DNA of 64,000 nt, from contig SVMI01000001.1 of NCBI GenBank assembly GCA_015067495.1, positions 460,545-524,544 on the forward strand, read 5' to 3'. The DNA is from Oscillospiraceae bacterium (GTDB lineage: Bacteria > Bacillota > Clostridia > Oscillospirales > Oscillospiraceae). The translations under genes were made by a program, and so were the position numbers. Below the pieces are notes generated by a model, which did not search any database, was not told the origin of the DNA, and was given only the letters and a program-made list of their open reading frames with translations. Below are positions 26,644 through 33,680 of the stretch, piece by piece; position 1 is the first letter of the stretch, and each line of letters opens with the position of its first letter.

Positions 26644-27087
26644 AAAAAAGGATGTACCATTGTACTTTTGTTAGCGCTTGCCGTATTACTTTTTGCAGGT
26701 TGTCAAGAACCATATGACCCCGATAAGCTTTACACAGATCCGCCCTCTCAGGAGGTTTGTAAGGAAATACATAGTACATTTATGGACAGGGGAATGATTA
26801 TCTTTCGTTATAACGATATTGGCGTTAATTACGACTGGTATTACGGCACGATCAACGGATGCATTGTCGCTTTTTATGATTCTAGCGATATGGCTATCCA
26901 TTTCCCCGGATGGGAGATCGCCGGTTATACATTTGAATATGGAAGCCCATTTGAAATCTATGTTTACAGAGATGGAGAGGTCTGCCTGTTGCAGGAAGCC
27001 TACGAAAAAGGCTGGCTGACAAAAATACAGATTGGAAAAATCTATGAAAGACATAATGAACTCTTTGCACCATGGGTGGAAGAGTAA
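26641..27087 (+). CDS. Lipoprotein paralog 1 of the tandem array
   Basis: 148 aa. Signal peptide MKKGCTIVLLLALAVLLFAGC with lipobox FAGC, Cys about residue 21. Mature domain carries WYYGTINGCIV, a YTFEYGSPFEIYVYRDGEVC stretch and EAYEKGWLTKIQIGKIYERH, all repeated in the next two genes. I do not recognise a named family; similar lipoproteins are probably specific to this bacterial group. Ribosome site AAAGGAG before the ATG. The last 93 bases of the gene and 63 bases beyond are almost identical to the end of the next gene, so the array arose by recent tandem duplication. Confidence 0.75.
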   Translation: MKKGCTIVLLLALAVLLFAGCQEPYDPDKLYTDPPSQEVCKEIHSTFMDRGMIIFRYNDIGVNYDWYYGTINGCIVAFYDSSDMAIHFPGWEIAGYTFEYGSPFEIYVYRDGEVCLLQEAYEKGWLTKIQIGKIYERHNELFAPWVEE

Positions 27088-27150
27088 AGCACTGACAGTA
27101 TACAGCAGGCAGCGCAAAAAATTATGGAAGGATAACTGTTAAGGGAACGC
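26995..27150 (+). repeat. Tandem-duplication repeat, copy 1 (copy 2 at 27974-28130)
   Basis: About 156 bases, from GAAGCCTACGAAAAAGGC in the gene end to TTAAGGGAACGC after the stop, recur at 27974-28130 with only a few substitutions and one extra A. Confidence 0.85.
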
Positions 27151-27220
27151 CTGCGTCCGGCAGTTGTATGTTTTATGTTGCTTTATATTGTCGATGACTG
27201 TAAAGGGGTGAAATGAAATG
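27131..27220 (+). repeat. Leader repeat, copy 2
   Basis: Second copy of the leader block described at 26554-26643, ending at the ATG of the second lipoprotein gene. Confidence 0.8.
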
Positions 27221-28066
27221 AAAAGAGTGTGCGCAATTATACTTTTAGCGGCATCCGTCATTGCCCTCTTTGCAGGTTGTCAAGAACCCTATGATCCCAA
27301 TGTTCTTTACGACGAGCCTCTTTCTGAAGAGTTAAAACAGGAAATCAATCACGCGCTGATCTTGCAGTGTGATACAAAAATCAATTGGGAGTATTTCGAT
27401 CCTTATTACGGATATCCGTGGTATGGGACGATCAATAACTGCATAATCCTTCGCACTCCGGATCCGGATAATAGTTTTATGCCTACCAGTGGTCTTGTTG
27501 AGGTTGCTGACTATTCGTTTGTATGGAGCTGGGGGTTTGGCTTGCATGTATATCGCGACGGAGAAGCATGCACACTGAAGGAAGCCTATGAAAGAGAATG
27601 GCTGACAAAAGAACAAATCGGAAAAATCTACGAAAAACACAACCGTTTTTATGAGGGTCTTCTAAGGATATATGCTGATTCCCACGATCCGTCCGCCTAC
27701 CACCCTGACTATCTCTCCATTAAGCCAATTCCCAAGGAAACAAAGCAAAAAATAGACAGTGCGCTTTCGGCACAATACAATGTCAATGTTAATTGGGATG
27801 ATGCGTCGTCTTATATCGGGACAATCAATTACTGCACGATTCTCAAAACTGTAAAGAGTGAGAATCAGGCTGCGCCGTTCCACGATTCCTTGACCATTGC
27901 AGACTATGCTTTTGAATGGCACGAACCGTTCAATCTTTATGCATATCGCGATGGAGAAGTGTGTGAACTGAAGGAAGCCTACGAAAAAGGCTGGCTGACA
28001 AAAATACAGATCGGAAAAATCTATGAAAGACATAATGAACTCTTTGCACCATGGGTGGAAGAGTAA
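27218..28066 (+). CDS. Lipoprotein paralog 2, two internal repeats
   Basis: 282 aa. Lipobox FAGC with Cys about residue 21, then two copies of the domain seen once in paralogs 1 and 3: the first about 27-148 (WYGTINNCIIL...YRDGEACTLKEAYEREWL), the second about 170-282 (YIGTINYCTIL...YRDGEVCELKEAYEKGWL). The second half ends with the same residues as paralog 1, so it probably arose by fusion of two duplicated genes. Role unknown; expected on the outer membrane leaflet side of the cytoplasmic membrane. Confidence 0.75.
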   Translation: MKRVCAIILLAASVIALFAGCQEPYDPNVLYDEPLSEELKQEINHALILQCDTKINWEYFDPYYGYPWYGTINNCIILRTPDPDNSFMPTSGLVEVADYSFVWSWGFGLHVYRDGEACTLKEAYEREWLTKEQIGKIYEKHNRFYEGLLRIYADSHDPSAYHPDYLSIKPIPKETKQKIDSALSAQYNVNVNWDDASSYIGTINYCTILKTVKSENQAAPFHDSLTIADYAFEWHEPFNLYAYRDGEVCELKEAYEKGWLTKIQIGKIYERHNELFAPWVEE

Positions 28067-28130
28067 AGCACTGACAGTATACAGCAGGCAGCGCAAAAAA
28101 ATTATGGAAGGATAACCGTTAAGGGAACGC
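27974..28130 (+). repeat. Tandem-duplication repeat, copy 2
   Basis: Second copy of the 156-base block at 26995-27150. Confidence 0.85.
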
Positions 28131-28204
28131 CCAGCTACGGGAGGTTTACGCTGTGGGTTGGTTGATGATCATTAGGAGTAGCTTCTTAAAAAGGAGATGA
28201 AAAG

Positions 28205-28714
28205 ATGAAACAATTAAGAAAACTGTGTTTGCTATTCGTTTTTGCAGTTATGATACTGACCCTAATTTCCGCTTGTCAATCCCCAAGCATAGATACACCA
28301 CCCTCAACAGAGCCTTCAAAACCCGTTGATCCCAATGTCCTCTCCACAGTGCCGCTGTCTCAAGAAGTTTGTAAGGAGATATCCGAGATTCTTAATGTGA
28401 ATTTGGAAAATTATCCAAAGCGTTGTCCCGGTCCGGTGTGGTATTACGGTACGATCAATGGTTGTATCGTTACATTTAAAGAAACAAATTTGCATGTGGA
28501 ATCGTATATTCGTGTTGCTGACTGTGAGTTTAGATATCATAGCTCCTTCCTTATTCTGGTTTATAGAGAGGGAGAAGGCTGCACTTTGGAGGAGGCCTAC
28601 GATAAAGGCTGGCTAAATAAAGCGCACGTCAAGCAGCTTGAAGAACGTCATCCGAAAGTACTGGAAGAAATGAAGCAGGCCCATAAGGAATGGCAGGAAA
28701 CACAAAAAACGTAA
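28205..28714 (+). CDS. Lipoprotein paralog 3 of the tandem array
   Basis: 169 aa, ATG after AAAAAGGAGATGAAAAG. Lipobox ISAC (Cys about 24), then a Ser/Pro/Thr-rich linker (SIDTPPSTEPSKP) and one copy of the domain: WYYGTINGCIV, RVADCEFRYHSSF, EEAYDKGWLNKAHVKQLEERH. More diverged than paralogs 1 and 2 and with a different leader, so it is an older copy. Followed by a strong terminator. Confidence 0.75.
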   Translation: MKQLRKLCLLFVFAVMILTLISACQSPSIDTPPSTEPSKPVDPNVLSTVPLSQEVCKEISEILNVNLENYPKRCPGPVWYYGTINGCIVTFKETNLHVESYIRVADCEFRYHSSFLILVYREGEGCTLEEAYDKGWLNKAHVKQLEERHPKVLEEMKQAHKEWQETQKT

Positions 28715-28753
28715 TACTGCGAAACCATTCATGCAGCACACGACAATATAATC

Positions 28754-28784
28754 GCCGCACCCGGTTTTCCGGGTGCGGCTTTTT
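28754..28784 (+). terminator. Terminator of the lipoprotein array
   Basis: GCCGCACCCGG pairs with CCGGGTGCGGC around TTTT and is followed by five T residues. Confidence 0.9.
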
Positions 28785-28798
28785 GCGCTGCGGCGTTC

Positions 28799-28827
28799 TT
28801 GACAGGTTCGCAGATGCGAAGTATAAT
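28799..28827 (+). promoter_or_regulatory. Sigma-A promoter of the RyR operon
   Basis: Consensus TTGACA (28799-28804), 17-base spacer, consensus TATAAT (28822-28827), 35 bases before the ATG. Confidence 0.85.
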
Positions 28828-28861
28828 AAAAGCACAAAATCCATCCTTGGAGGTATTTGTT

Positions 28862-30652
28862 ATGTGGCAGATTTTTTTACTTCTTTCTGTTTTCAGCATC
28901 GTGGCGGCGGTTGCCGTTTCCTTCGCAGCCGGCGGAAGGAAAAACGGGAAAAAAAGCAAGCTCAATCTCTTTAATACGCTGCTTGCCGGTGTTGCCGTAG
29001 CATCCTTTTTCATGTTCATGCCGATCCATATCGTATCGGCAGAGCTGTCTGCGCTGGGCTGCATCCGTTCGGTGTTTCTGTCGATCTTCAACACCATGCA
29101 GATCTTCGCCTTCGGCTGCGAATTTGCTGTCGTGACCGACAGCTTGGGATTCTGCCCGCAGAATTTGAACAGCATCTATCAGGTCTGGTCATCGCTGCTG
29201 TTCGTGGTCGCGCCGGTGTTTACCTTTGGCGTTGTGCTGTCGCTGTTTAAGAATGTATCGGCAAATTTGCGCTATTTCCGCGCCTACTTCCGGGATGTTT
29301 ACGTTTTCTCGGAGCTGAATGACAAGTCCCTCGTTCTGGCGGCGGACATTAAGAAGAACAACGCCGGTGCGGTGATCGTCTTTACTGACGTTTTTGAGGG
29401 CAACGAGGAGAAAACCTATGAGCTGATCGAGCAGGCAAGCGAGCTGGGTGCCATCAGCTTCAAGAAGGACGTTCTCGCTGTGAATTTCAAAAGACACGCC
29501 GCCGGGAAATCCATTTCCTTCTTTGCCATCAGCACCAATGAAACGGAAAATCTCAACCATGCCCTGAAGCTGATCGAGCTGTATAAAGACAGACCCAATA
29601 CCCATCTGTACGTCTTTTCCACCAAGATCGAGAGCGAGCTGCTGCTGACCTCCGTCGATAAGGGCGAGATCAAGGTTCGCCGCATCAATGAGGTCAAGTC
29701 GCTGATCAACCGCGTTCTTTATGAGCAGGGCGGCATGATCTTCGACAGCGCAAAAGAGGACAGCAGCGGTAAAAAGCAGATCTCTGCTGTGGTGGTGGGC
29801 ATGGGCAGCCACGGAACGGAAATGATCAAGGCATTGACATGGTACGGTCAGATGGACGGCTATCAGCTGCAGATCCATGCCTTTGACCGGGATCCGCTGG
29901 CGCTGGAAAAGTTTACCGTCCTCGCGCCGGAGCTGATGTCCGAACAGTACAACGGCGTCGTGGTGGAAGGGGAAGCGCAGTACCGCATTACCGTACATTC
30001 CGGCGTGGATGCGGAGTCGATGACCTTTGCGGACAAGATCAAAGAGATCACCAACGCGACCTATGTGTTCGTCGCGTTGGGAAATGATGATACCAATATC
30101 AACACCGCTGTGCATCTGAGAATGTACTTCGAACGGCTGAAGATCCACCCGGTCATTCAGGCGGTGGTATACAATTCCCATCAGAAGAAGGCACTGGAAA
30201 ATATCAAAAACTACCGCGGGCAGGCTTATGATATTGACTTCATCGGCGATTTGGAATCCTCCTTCACTGAGGATGTGATCATTGACTCCAAGCTGGAGGA
30301 GGACGCTCTAAGAAGGCACCTGAAATGGGGCAACGAAGAGGAGTTCTGGACCTACGAATACAATTACAACTCCTCCATGGCATCTGCCATCCACCTGCGG
30401 GCGCGCATCCATTGCGGCATTCCGGGTGCGAACAAGAAAGAGGAGGAGCTGACCGATGACGAGCGGAATGTCATCGAGGTGCTGGAGCATCGCCGTTGGA
30501 ACGCGTATATGCGCGCTGAAGGCTACGTATTCAGCGGCTCGAAGGACAAATCCAGCCGCAATGATCTTGCGAAGATGCACCATGATCTGGTGGACTTCTC
30601 TTCGTTGAGTGAGGAAGAGAAACGCAAGGACAGCAGAGTCGGCACAAACTGA
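28862..30652 (+). CDS. Membrane protein with Rossmann (TrkA-N-like) and RyR domains
   Basis: 596 aa; ATG at 28862 with GGAGG upstream (an earlier frame start at 28799 lies in the promoter). TM segments about 3-22, 36-55, 65-90 and 105-130, arranged like a small channel-type module. Then two alpha/beta regions; the second begins SAVVVGMGSHGTEMIKAL (about 308), a dinucleotide-binding GxGxxG loop as in TrkA-N/RCK domains. The C-terminal 75 residues hold an RyR domain: EHRRWNAYMRAEGYVFSG...HHDLVDFSSLSEEEKRKD. Known: bacterial RyR domains are thought to sense nucleotides and often accompany TIR, SLOG and related conflict systems. Inferred: a nucleotide-gated membrane sensor or effector. The next gene encodes a stand-alone RyR domain. 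Confidence 0.78.
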   Translation: MWQIFLLLSVFSIVAAVAVSFAAGGRKNGKKSKLNLFNTLLAGVAVASFFMFMPIHIVSAELSALGCIRSVFLSIFNTMQIFAFGCEFAVVTDSLGFCPQNLNSIYQVWSSLLFVVAPVFTFGVVLSLFKNVSANLRYFRAYFRDVYVFSELNDKSLVLAADIKKNNAGAVIVFTDVFEGNEEKTYELIEQASELGAISFKKDVLAVNFKRHAAGKSISFFAISTNETENLNHALKLIELYKDRPNTHLYVFSTKIESELLLTSVDKGEIKVRRINEVKSLINRVLYEQGGMIFDSAKEDSSGKKQISAVVVGMGSHGTEMIKALTWYGQMDGYQLQIHAFDRDPLALEKFTVLAPELMSEQYNGVVVEGEAQYRITVHSGVDAESMTFADKIKEITNATYVFVALGNDDTNINTAVHLRMYFERLKIHPVIQAVVYNSHQKKALENIKNYRGQAYDIDFIGDLESSFTEDVIIDSKLEEDALRRHLKWGNEEEFWTYEYNYNSSMASAIHLRARIHCGIPGANKKEEELTDDERNVIEVLEHRRWNAYMRAEGYVFSGSKDKSSRNDLAKMHHDLVDFSSLSEEEKRKDSRVGTN

Positions 30653-30740
30653 CACAACAAAAGGCGGAAAGGCTTCAACAGCTACGGCTTTAAGCAATAT
30701 GACGATCCCATTGATGCACTGAAGTGGAGGGAGAATGACG

Positions 30741-31022
30741 ATGTACAAACCGGATCCGATGGATACAACGAATGTCGTGCTGCCGGAATCTCTACTGGAG
30801 CTGACGGAGCAGATCGCTGAAAATGTCCACGAAAACTGGGCAGCTGCCCGTATCGCACAGGGCTGGACGCTCGGTGAAAAGTACGACGGTGAAAAGAAAA
30901 CGACTCCGTGGCTGATCCCCTACGACGCGCTTCCTGAAAGTGAGAAGGAGTATGACCGCAACACCGCGTTCCAAACGCTGAAGCTGGTCATGGCACTGGG
31001 ATACAGGATCGAAAAGGCATAA
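30741..31022 (+). CDS. Stand-alone RyR-domain protein
   Basis: 93 aa. Of two ATGs (30735, 30741) the second is 9 bases from GGAGGG. The whole protein is one RyR domain: MYKPDPMDTT...LLELTEQIAENVHENWAAARIAQGWTLG...WLIPYDALPESEKEYDRNTA, with the conserved H-x2-W-x3-R, GW-x-x-G and Y-D-R-N. Such single-domain RyR proteins exist in many gut bacteria and are probably ligand-binding. Same operon as the membrane RyR protein (88 bases downstream) and the HTH protein (15 bases before it). Confidence 0.85.
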   Translation: MYKPDPMDTTNVVLPESLLELTEQIAENVHENWAAARIAQGWTLGEKYDGEKKTTPWLIPYDALPESEKEYDRNTAFQTLKLVMALGYRIEKA

Positions 31023-31037
31023 GCAAGGAGAAGCAGC

Positions 31038-31235
31038 ATGAATTTTGAATACATTTCAGCCAAGGAAGCGGCAACAAAGCTGGGCGTGACCGTGCGCTGG
31101 ATCCAGCAGCTTTGCAAGACCGGCAAGGTGGAGGGCGCGCAGCAGTTCGGCGCGCAGGAGATCTGGCTCGTACCCATCAAATGGGTACAGCAGCGGGAAG
31201 AACAAAGGGAGGATGCGCGATATGAAGGCATTTGA
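31038..31235 (+). CDS. Excisionase/MerR-type helix-turn-helix protein
   Basis: 65 aa. The pattern ISAKEAATKLGVTVRWIQQLCKTGKVEGAQQFGAQEIWLVP is a winged helix-turn-helix of the HTH_17 (excisionase/MerR N-terminal) type, long enough only for the DNA-binding domain. Ribosome site AAGGAG is upstream. Its 3' end overlaps the start of the GH20 gene by 14 bases. It probably regulates this or a nearby operon; no binding site is obvious. Confidence 0.8.
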   Translation: MNFEYISAKEAATKLGVTVRWIQQLCKTGKVEGAQQFGAQEIWLVPIKWVQQREEQREDARYEGI

Positions 31236-32844
31236 TCATTTCGGCGTGATGATCGATATGTCCCGCAATGCGGTGATGAGCATCGACGGCTTGAAGCGCT
31301 TTCTGCCCCTTTTGAAAAAAATGGGCTACAACTGCGTCATGCTGTACACCGAGGATACCTATGAGGTGGAGGGCGAGCCTTATTTTGGCTACATGCGCGG
31401 TCGCTATACAAAAGCGGAGATGAAGCAGATCGATGCCTTTGCAGCAAGCATCGGCATGACCGTTATTCCCTGCATCCAGACGCTGGCGCACCTGAACGGG
31501 ATCTTCCGCTGGGATCAGTATCCCCGGGATTGCGAGGATATCCTGATGGTGGGCGACGAGCGCACCTATGAACTGATCGACCACATGTTTGCCACCCTTT
31601 CCGAGTGCTTCTCCTCTCGGAAGCTGCACATCGGCATGGACGAGGCATGGATGCTGGGTCACGGCAAGTATCTGAACAAAAACGGCTATGAGCCTACCCA
31701 TGAGATCGTCAAAAAGCACTTGGCGAGAGTCTGTGAGCTTGCGGAAAAGTACGGCTACGAGGTCATGCTGTGGGGGGATATGTTCTTCCGTTCGTGGAAT
31801 GACGGAAAGGCATACATTCCGGAGTGCAAGATGCCCCGGGAGATCATCGATTCCGTTCCTGACCGGGTCATTCCCGTCTACTGGGATTACTACCATACGC
31901 AGGAAAGTGACTACGTGGGCATGATCAAGAATACCAAGCAGCTGGCGAAGGAAATGTGGTTTGCCGGTGGCGCATGGTGCTGGCGGGGTCTGATCCCTCA
32001 CAACAGCTTCACGCTGGAGAGCATGATTCCCGCGCTGGATGCCTGCAAAAAGCAGAAGGTTCGAAATGTATTCTTCACCATGTGGGGCGACGATGGAGCG
32101 GAATGTTCCCACTTTTCCCAGCTTCCGGCACTTTTTTACCTTGCGGAATATGCAAAGGGCAACAAAGACCCGGAGCGGATCAAGGCAAAGTTCAAACGCT
32201 TCAGCGGCATCGACTTCGACGAGTACATGAACATTGAGTGTCCCAATCAGGTGATGCCCGCCGGAGAATATCCCCAAAATCCGTCGAAATTCATGTTCTA
32301 TTCCGACTATTTCAACGATTACCTTGATGCCTTGATCACCAAGGGCATGGGCGCGAAGTATCCTGAATATGCTGCGACGCTGCGGGCAACGGCAAAGAAG
32401 AGCCGTAAATACGGCTACGTTTTCGACACCGCTGCCATGCTGTGCGACGTGCTGGAAATCAAGTTCGAGCTGGGTCTTCGCACCCGCAAGGCATACGAGG
32501 CAGGGGATAAGGCAGAGCTGGAGCGCCTTGCCAAGAACGAGTACGTGGAGGTGGCAAAGAGAATTAAAATCTTCGCAAAAGCCTTTGAAAAGCAGTGGTT
32601 CATGGATAACAAGCCCAACGGCTTCGATGTGCAGGAGCTGCGCATCGGCGCGCTGCTGTACCGCACGGATGCCTGCCGCAGACGGATTCTGGATTACGTT
32701 TCCGGCAAGCTGGAGCGCATTGACGAGCTGGAGGAAAAGCTGCTGCCCTTCGGCACGGAACTGCAGATGTGCGTCACCGGCGCCAGCCCCCTGATCGCGA
32801 CCCCGAACATTCTCTACATGGGCAACGTGGCAGCTTGGGGCTGA
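31222..32844 (+). CDS. GH20-family beta-N-acetylhexosaminidase-like glycosidase
   Basis: 540 aa; ATG at 31222 is 9 bases from AAAGGGAGG, whereas the ATG at 31213 touches it. The TIM-barrel sequence has the GH20 hallmark HIGMDE at 136-141, where Asp140-Glu141 would be the substrate-orienting Asp and the acid catalyst; in the family this is H-x-G-G-DE. It lacks a signal peptide, so it acts in the cytoplasm on imported oligosaccharides, removing terminal GlcNAc or GalNAc. It overlaps the HTH gene and is likely co-transcribed with the RyR genes, an odd pairing. No terminator is visible before the next promoter. Confidence 0.8.
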   Translation: MKAFDHFGVMIDMSRNAVMSIDGLKRFLPLLKKMGYNCVMLYTEDTYEVEGEPYFGYMRGRYTKAEMKQIDAFAASIGMTVIPCIQTLAHLNGIFRWDQYPRDCEDILMVGDERTYELIDHMFATLSECFSSRKLHIGMDEAWMLGHGKYLNKNGYEPTHEIVKKHLARVCELAEKYGYEVMLWGDMFFRSWNDGKAYIPECKMPREIIDSVPDRVIPVYWDYYHTQESDYVGMIKNTKQLAKEMWFAGGAWCWRGLIPHNSFTLESMIPALDACKKQKVRNVFFTMWGDDGAECSHFSQLPALFYLAEYAKGNKDPERIKAKFKRFSGIDFDEYMNIECPNQVMPAGEYPQNPSKFMFYSDYFNDYLDALITKGMGAKYPEYAATLRATAKKSRKYGYVFDTAAMLCDVLEIKFELGLRTRKAYEAGDKAELERLAKNEYVEVAKRIKIFAKAFEKQWFMDNKPNGFDVQELRIGALLYRTDACRRRILDYVSGKLERIDELEEKLLPFGTELQMCVTGASPLIATPNILYMGNVAAWG

Positions 32845-32890
32845 TCTCAAAAGGTTTGAAATTGTGCTAGAAAAAAGCAAAAATGTACAA

Positions 32891-32918
32891 TTGATATTGC
32901 CATAAATGCTGATATAAT
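32891..32918 (+). promoter_or_regulatory. Promoter of the RpiB-family gene
   Basis: TTGATA (32891-32896), 16-base spacer, TATAAT (32913-32918), 40 bases before the ATG. Confidence 0.65.
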
Positions 32919-32958
32919 GGAAATAGAAGCAAAAAATGTTACATAAGGAGGCACTTTT

Positions 32959-33537
32959 ATGAAAACAGTTAAGGATAAGTATTTGGTCGTCGGTGCGGAC
33001 TTTGCCGGCTTCCCCCTGAAGGAAGTTGTTGTTGAGCATCTGACCAAGAAGGGCTGGAAGATCCTCGATCTGGGCGTTAAAAAGGACAGCGACCCCAATG
33101 ACACCGACCTGATGTTCCACCGCGTCGGTCTGCGTGTTGGCGCGGAGATCTCCGAGGGCAACTACGAGCGTGCTATGATCTTCTGTGGGACCGGCATGGG
33201 CATCCACATTGCAGCCAGCAAGTGTCCCCATGTTCACGCAGGTGTTGTTGAGAGCCTGCCTGCCGCACAGCGTGCCATCACCGGCAACGGCGTCAATGTG
33301 CTGGCACTGGGTGCCTTCTACGTGGCACCTCAGACCGCATGCGACATTGCCGATGCCTATCTGGGCAACGAGCTTGGCTCCGGCTGGGAGTGGTGGCACA
33401 ACTTCTATGAATTCCACAAGCTTGCCATCGACGAGCTGGAAGCCTTCGACTACGAGGAGTACAAGAAAAATGGCTTCAAGGTCAACAAGCTTGGCGACTA
33501 CGATCTGACACTGGACTTCGACAAGAAGCCGGAATAA
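32959..33537 (+). CDS. RpiB/LacAB-family sugar-phosphate isomerase
   Basis: 192 aa, ATG after AAGGAGG. The N-terminal GADFAGFPLKE and the FCGTGMGIHIAASK segment match the RpiB/LacA/LacB family, which interconverts ketose and aldose phosphates (ribose-5-P/ribulose-5-P, or galactose-6-P/tagatose-6-P). RpiB proteins are about 150 aa; the extra C-terminal 45 residues (YEFHKLAIDELEAFDYEEY...) extend past the core. Cys73 within IFCGTG is at the usual catalytic-base position. The glycosidase neighbours suggest a role in an amino- or deoxy-sugar pathway instead of the housekeeping pentose phosphate step. Confidence 0.8.
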   Translation: MKTVKDKYLVVGADFAGFPLKEVVVEHLTKKGWKILDLGVKKDSDPNDTDLMFHRVGLRVGAEISEGNYERAMIFCGTGMGIHIAASKCPHVHAGVVESLPAAQRAITGNGVNVLALGAFYVAPQTACDIADAYLGNELGSGWEWWHNFYEFHKLAIDELEAFDYEEYKKNGFKVNKLGDYDLTLDFDKKPE

Positions 33538-33550
33538 GCCTGAAAAAGCG

Positions 33551-33581
33551 AAAAAACCCGAACCGAACGGTTCGGGTTTTT
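33551..33581 (+). terminator. Terminator after the RpiB-family gene
   Basis: AAAAACCCGAACC pairs with GGTTCGGGTTTTT around GAAC; T-run included. Confidence 0.9.
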
Positions 33582-33605
33582 ACTTTGCATGTTGCAAAAT
33601 ATCAC

Positions 33606-33633
33606 TTGCAAATCAGGTCGTTTCTGCTACAAT
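33606..33633 (+). promoter_or_regulatory. Promoter of the 806-aa protein and rhamnosidase
   Basis: TTGCAA (33606-33611), 16-base spacer, TACAAT (33628-33633), about 45 bases before the ATG. Confidence 0.55.
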
Positions 33634-33680
33634 GATAACAAGCAAATGCAGTCGCCATTCTTTCTGAAAGGAAGTAAAAC

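Noticed and set aside
30653..30740. In-frame read-through after the Rossmann-RyR gene
   Set aside because: The frame stays open after the TGA for some codons, but there is no sign of recoding and the next gene has its own ribosome site in this stretch.
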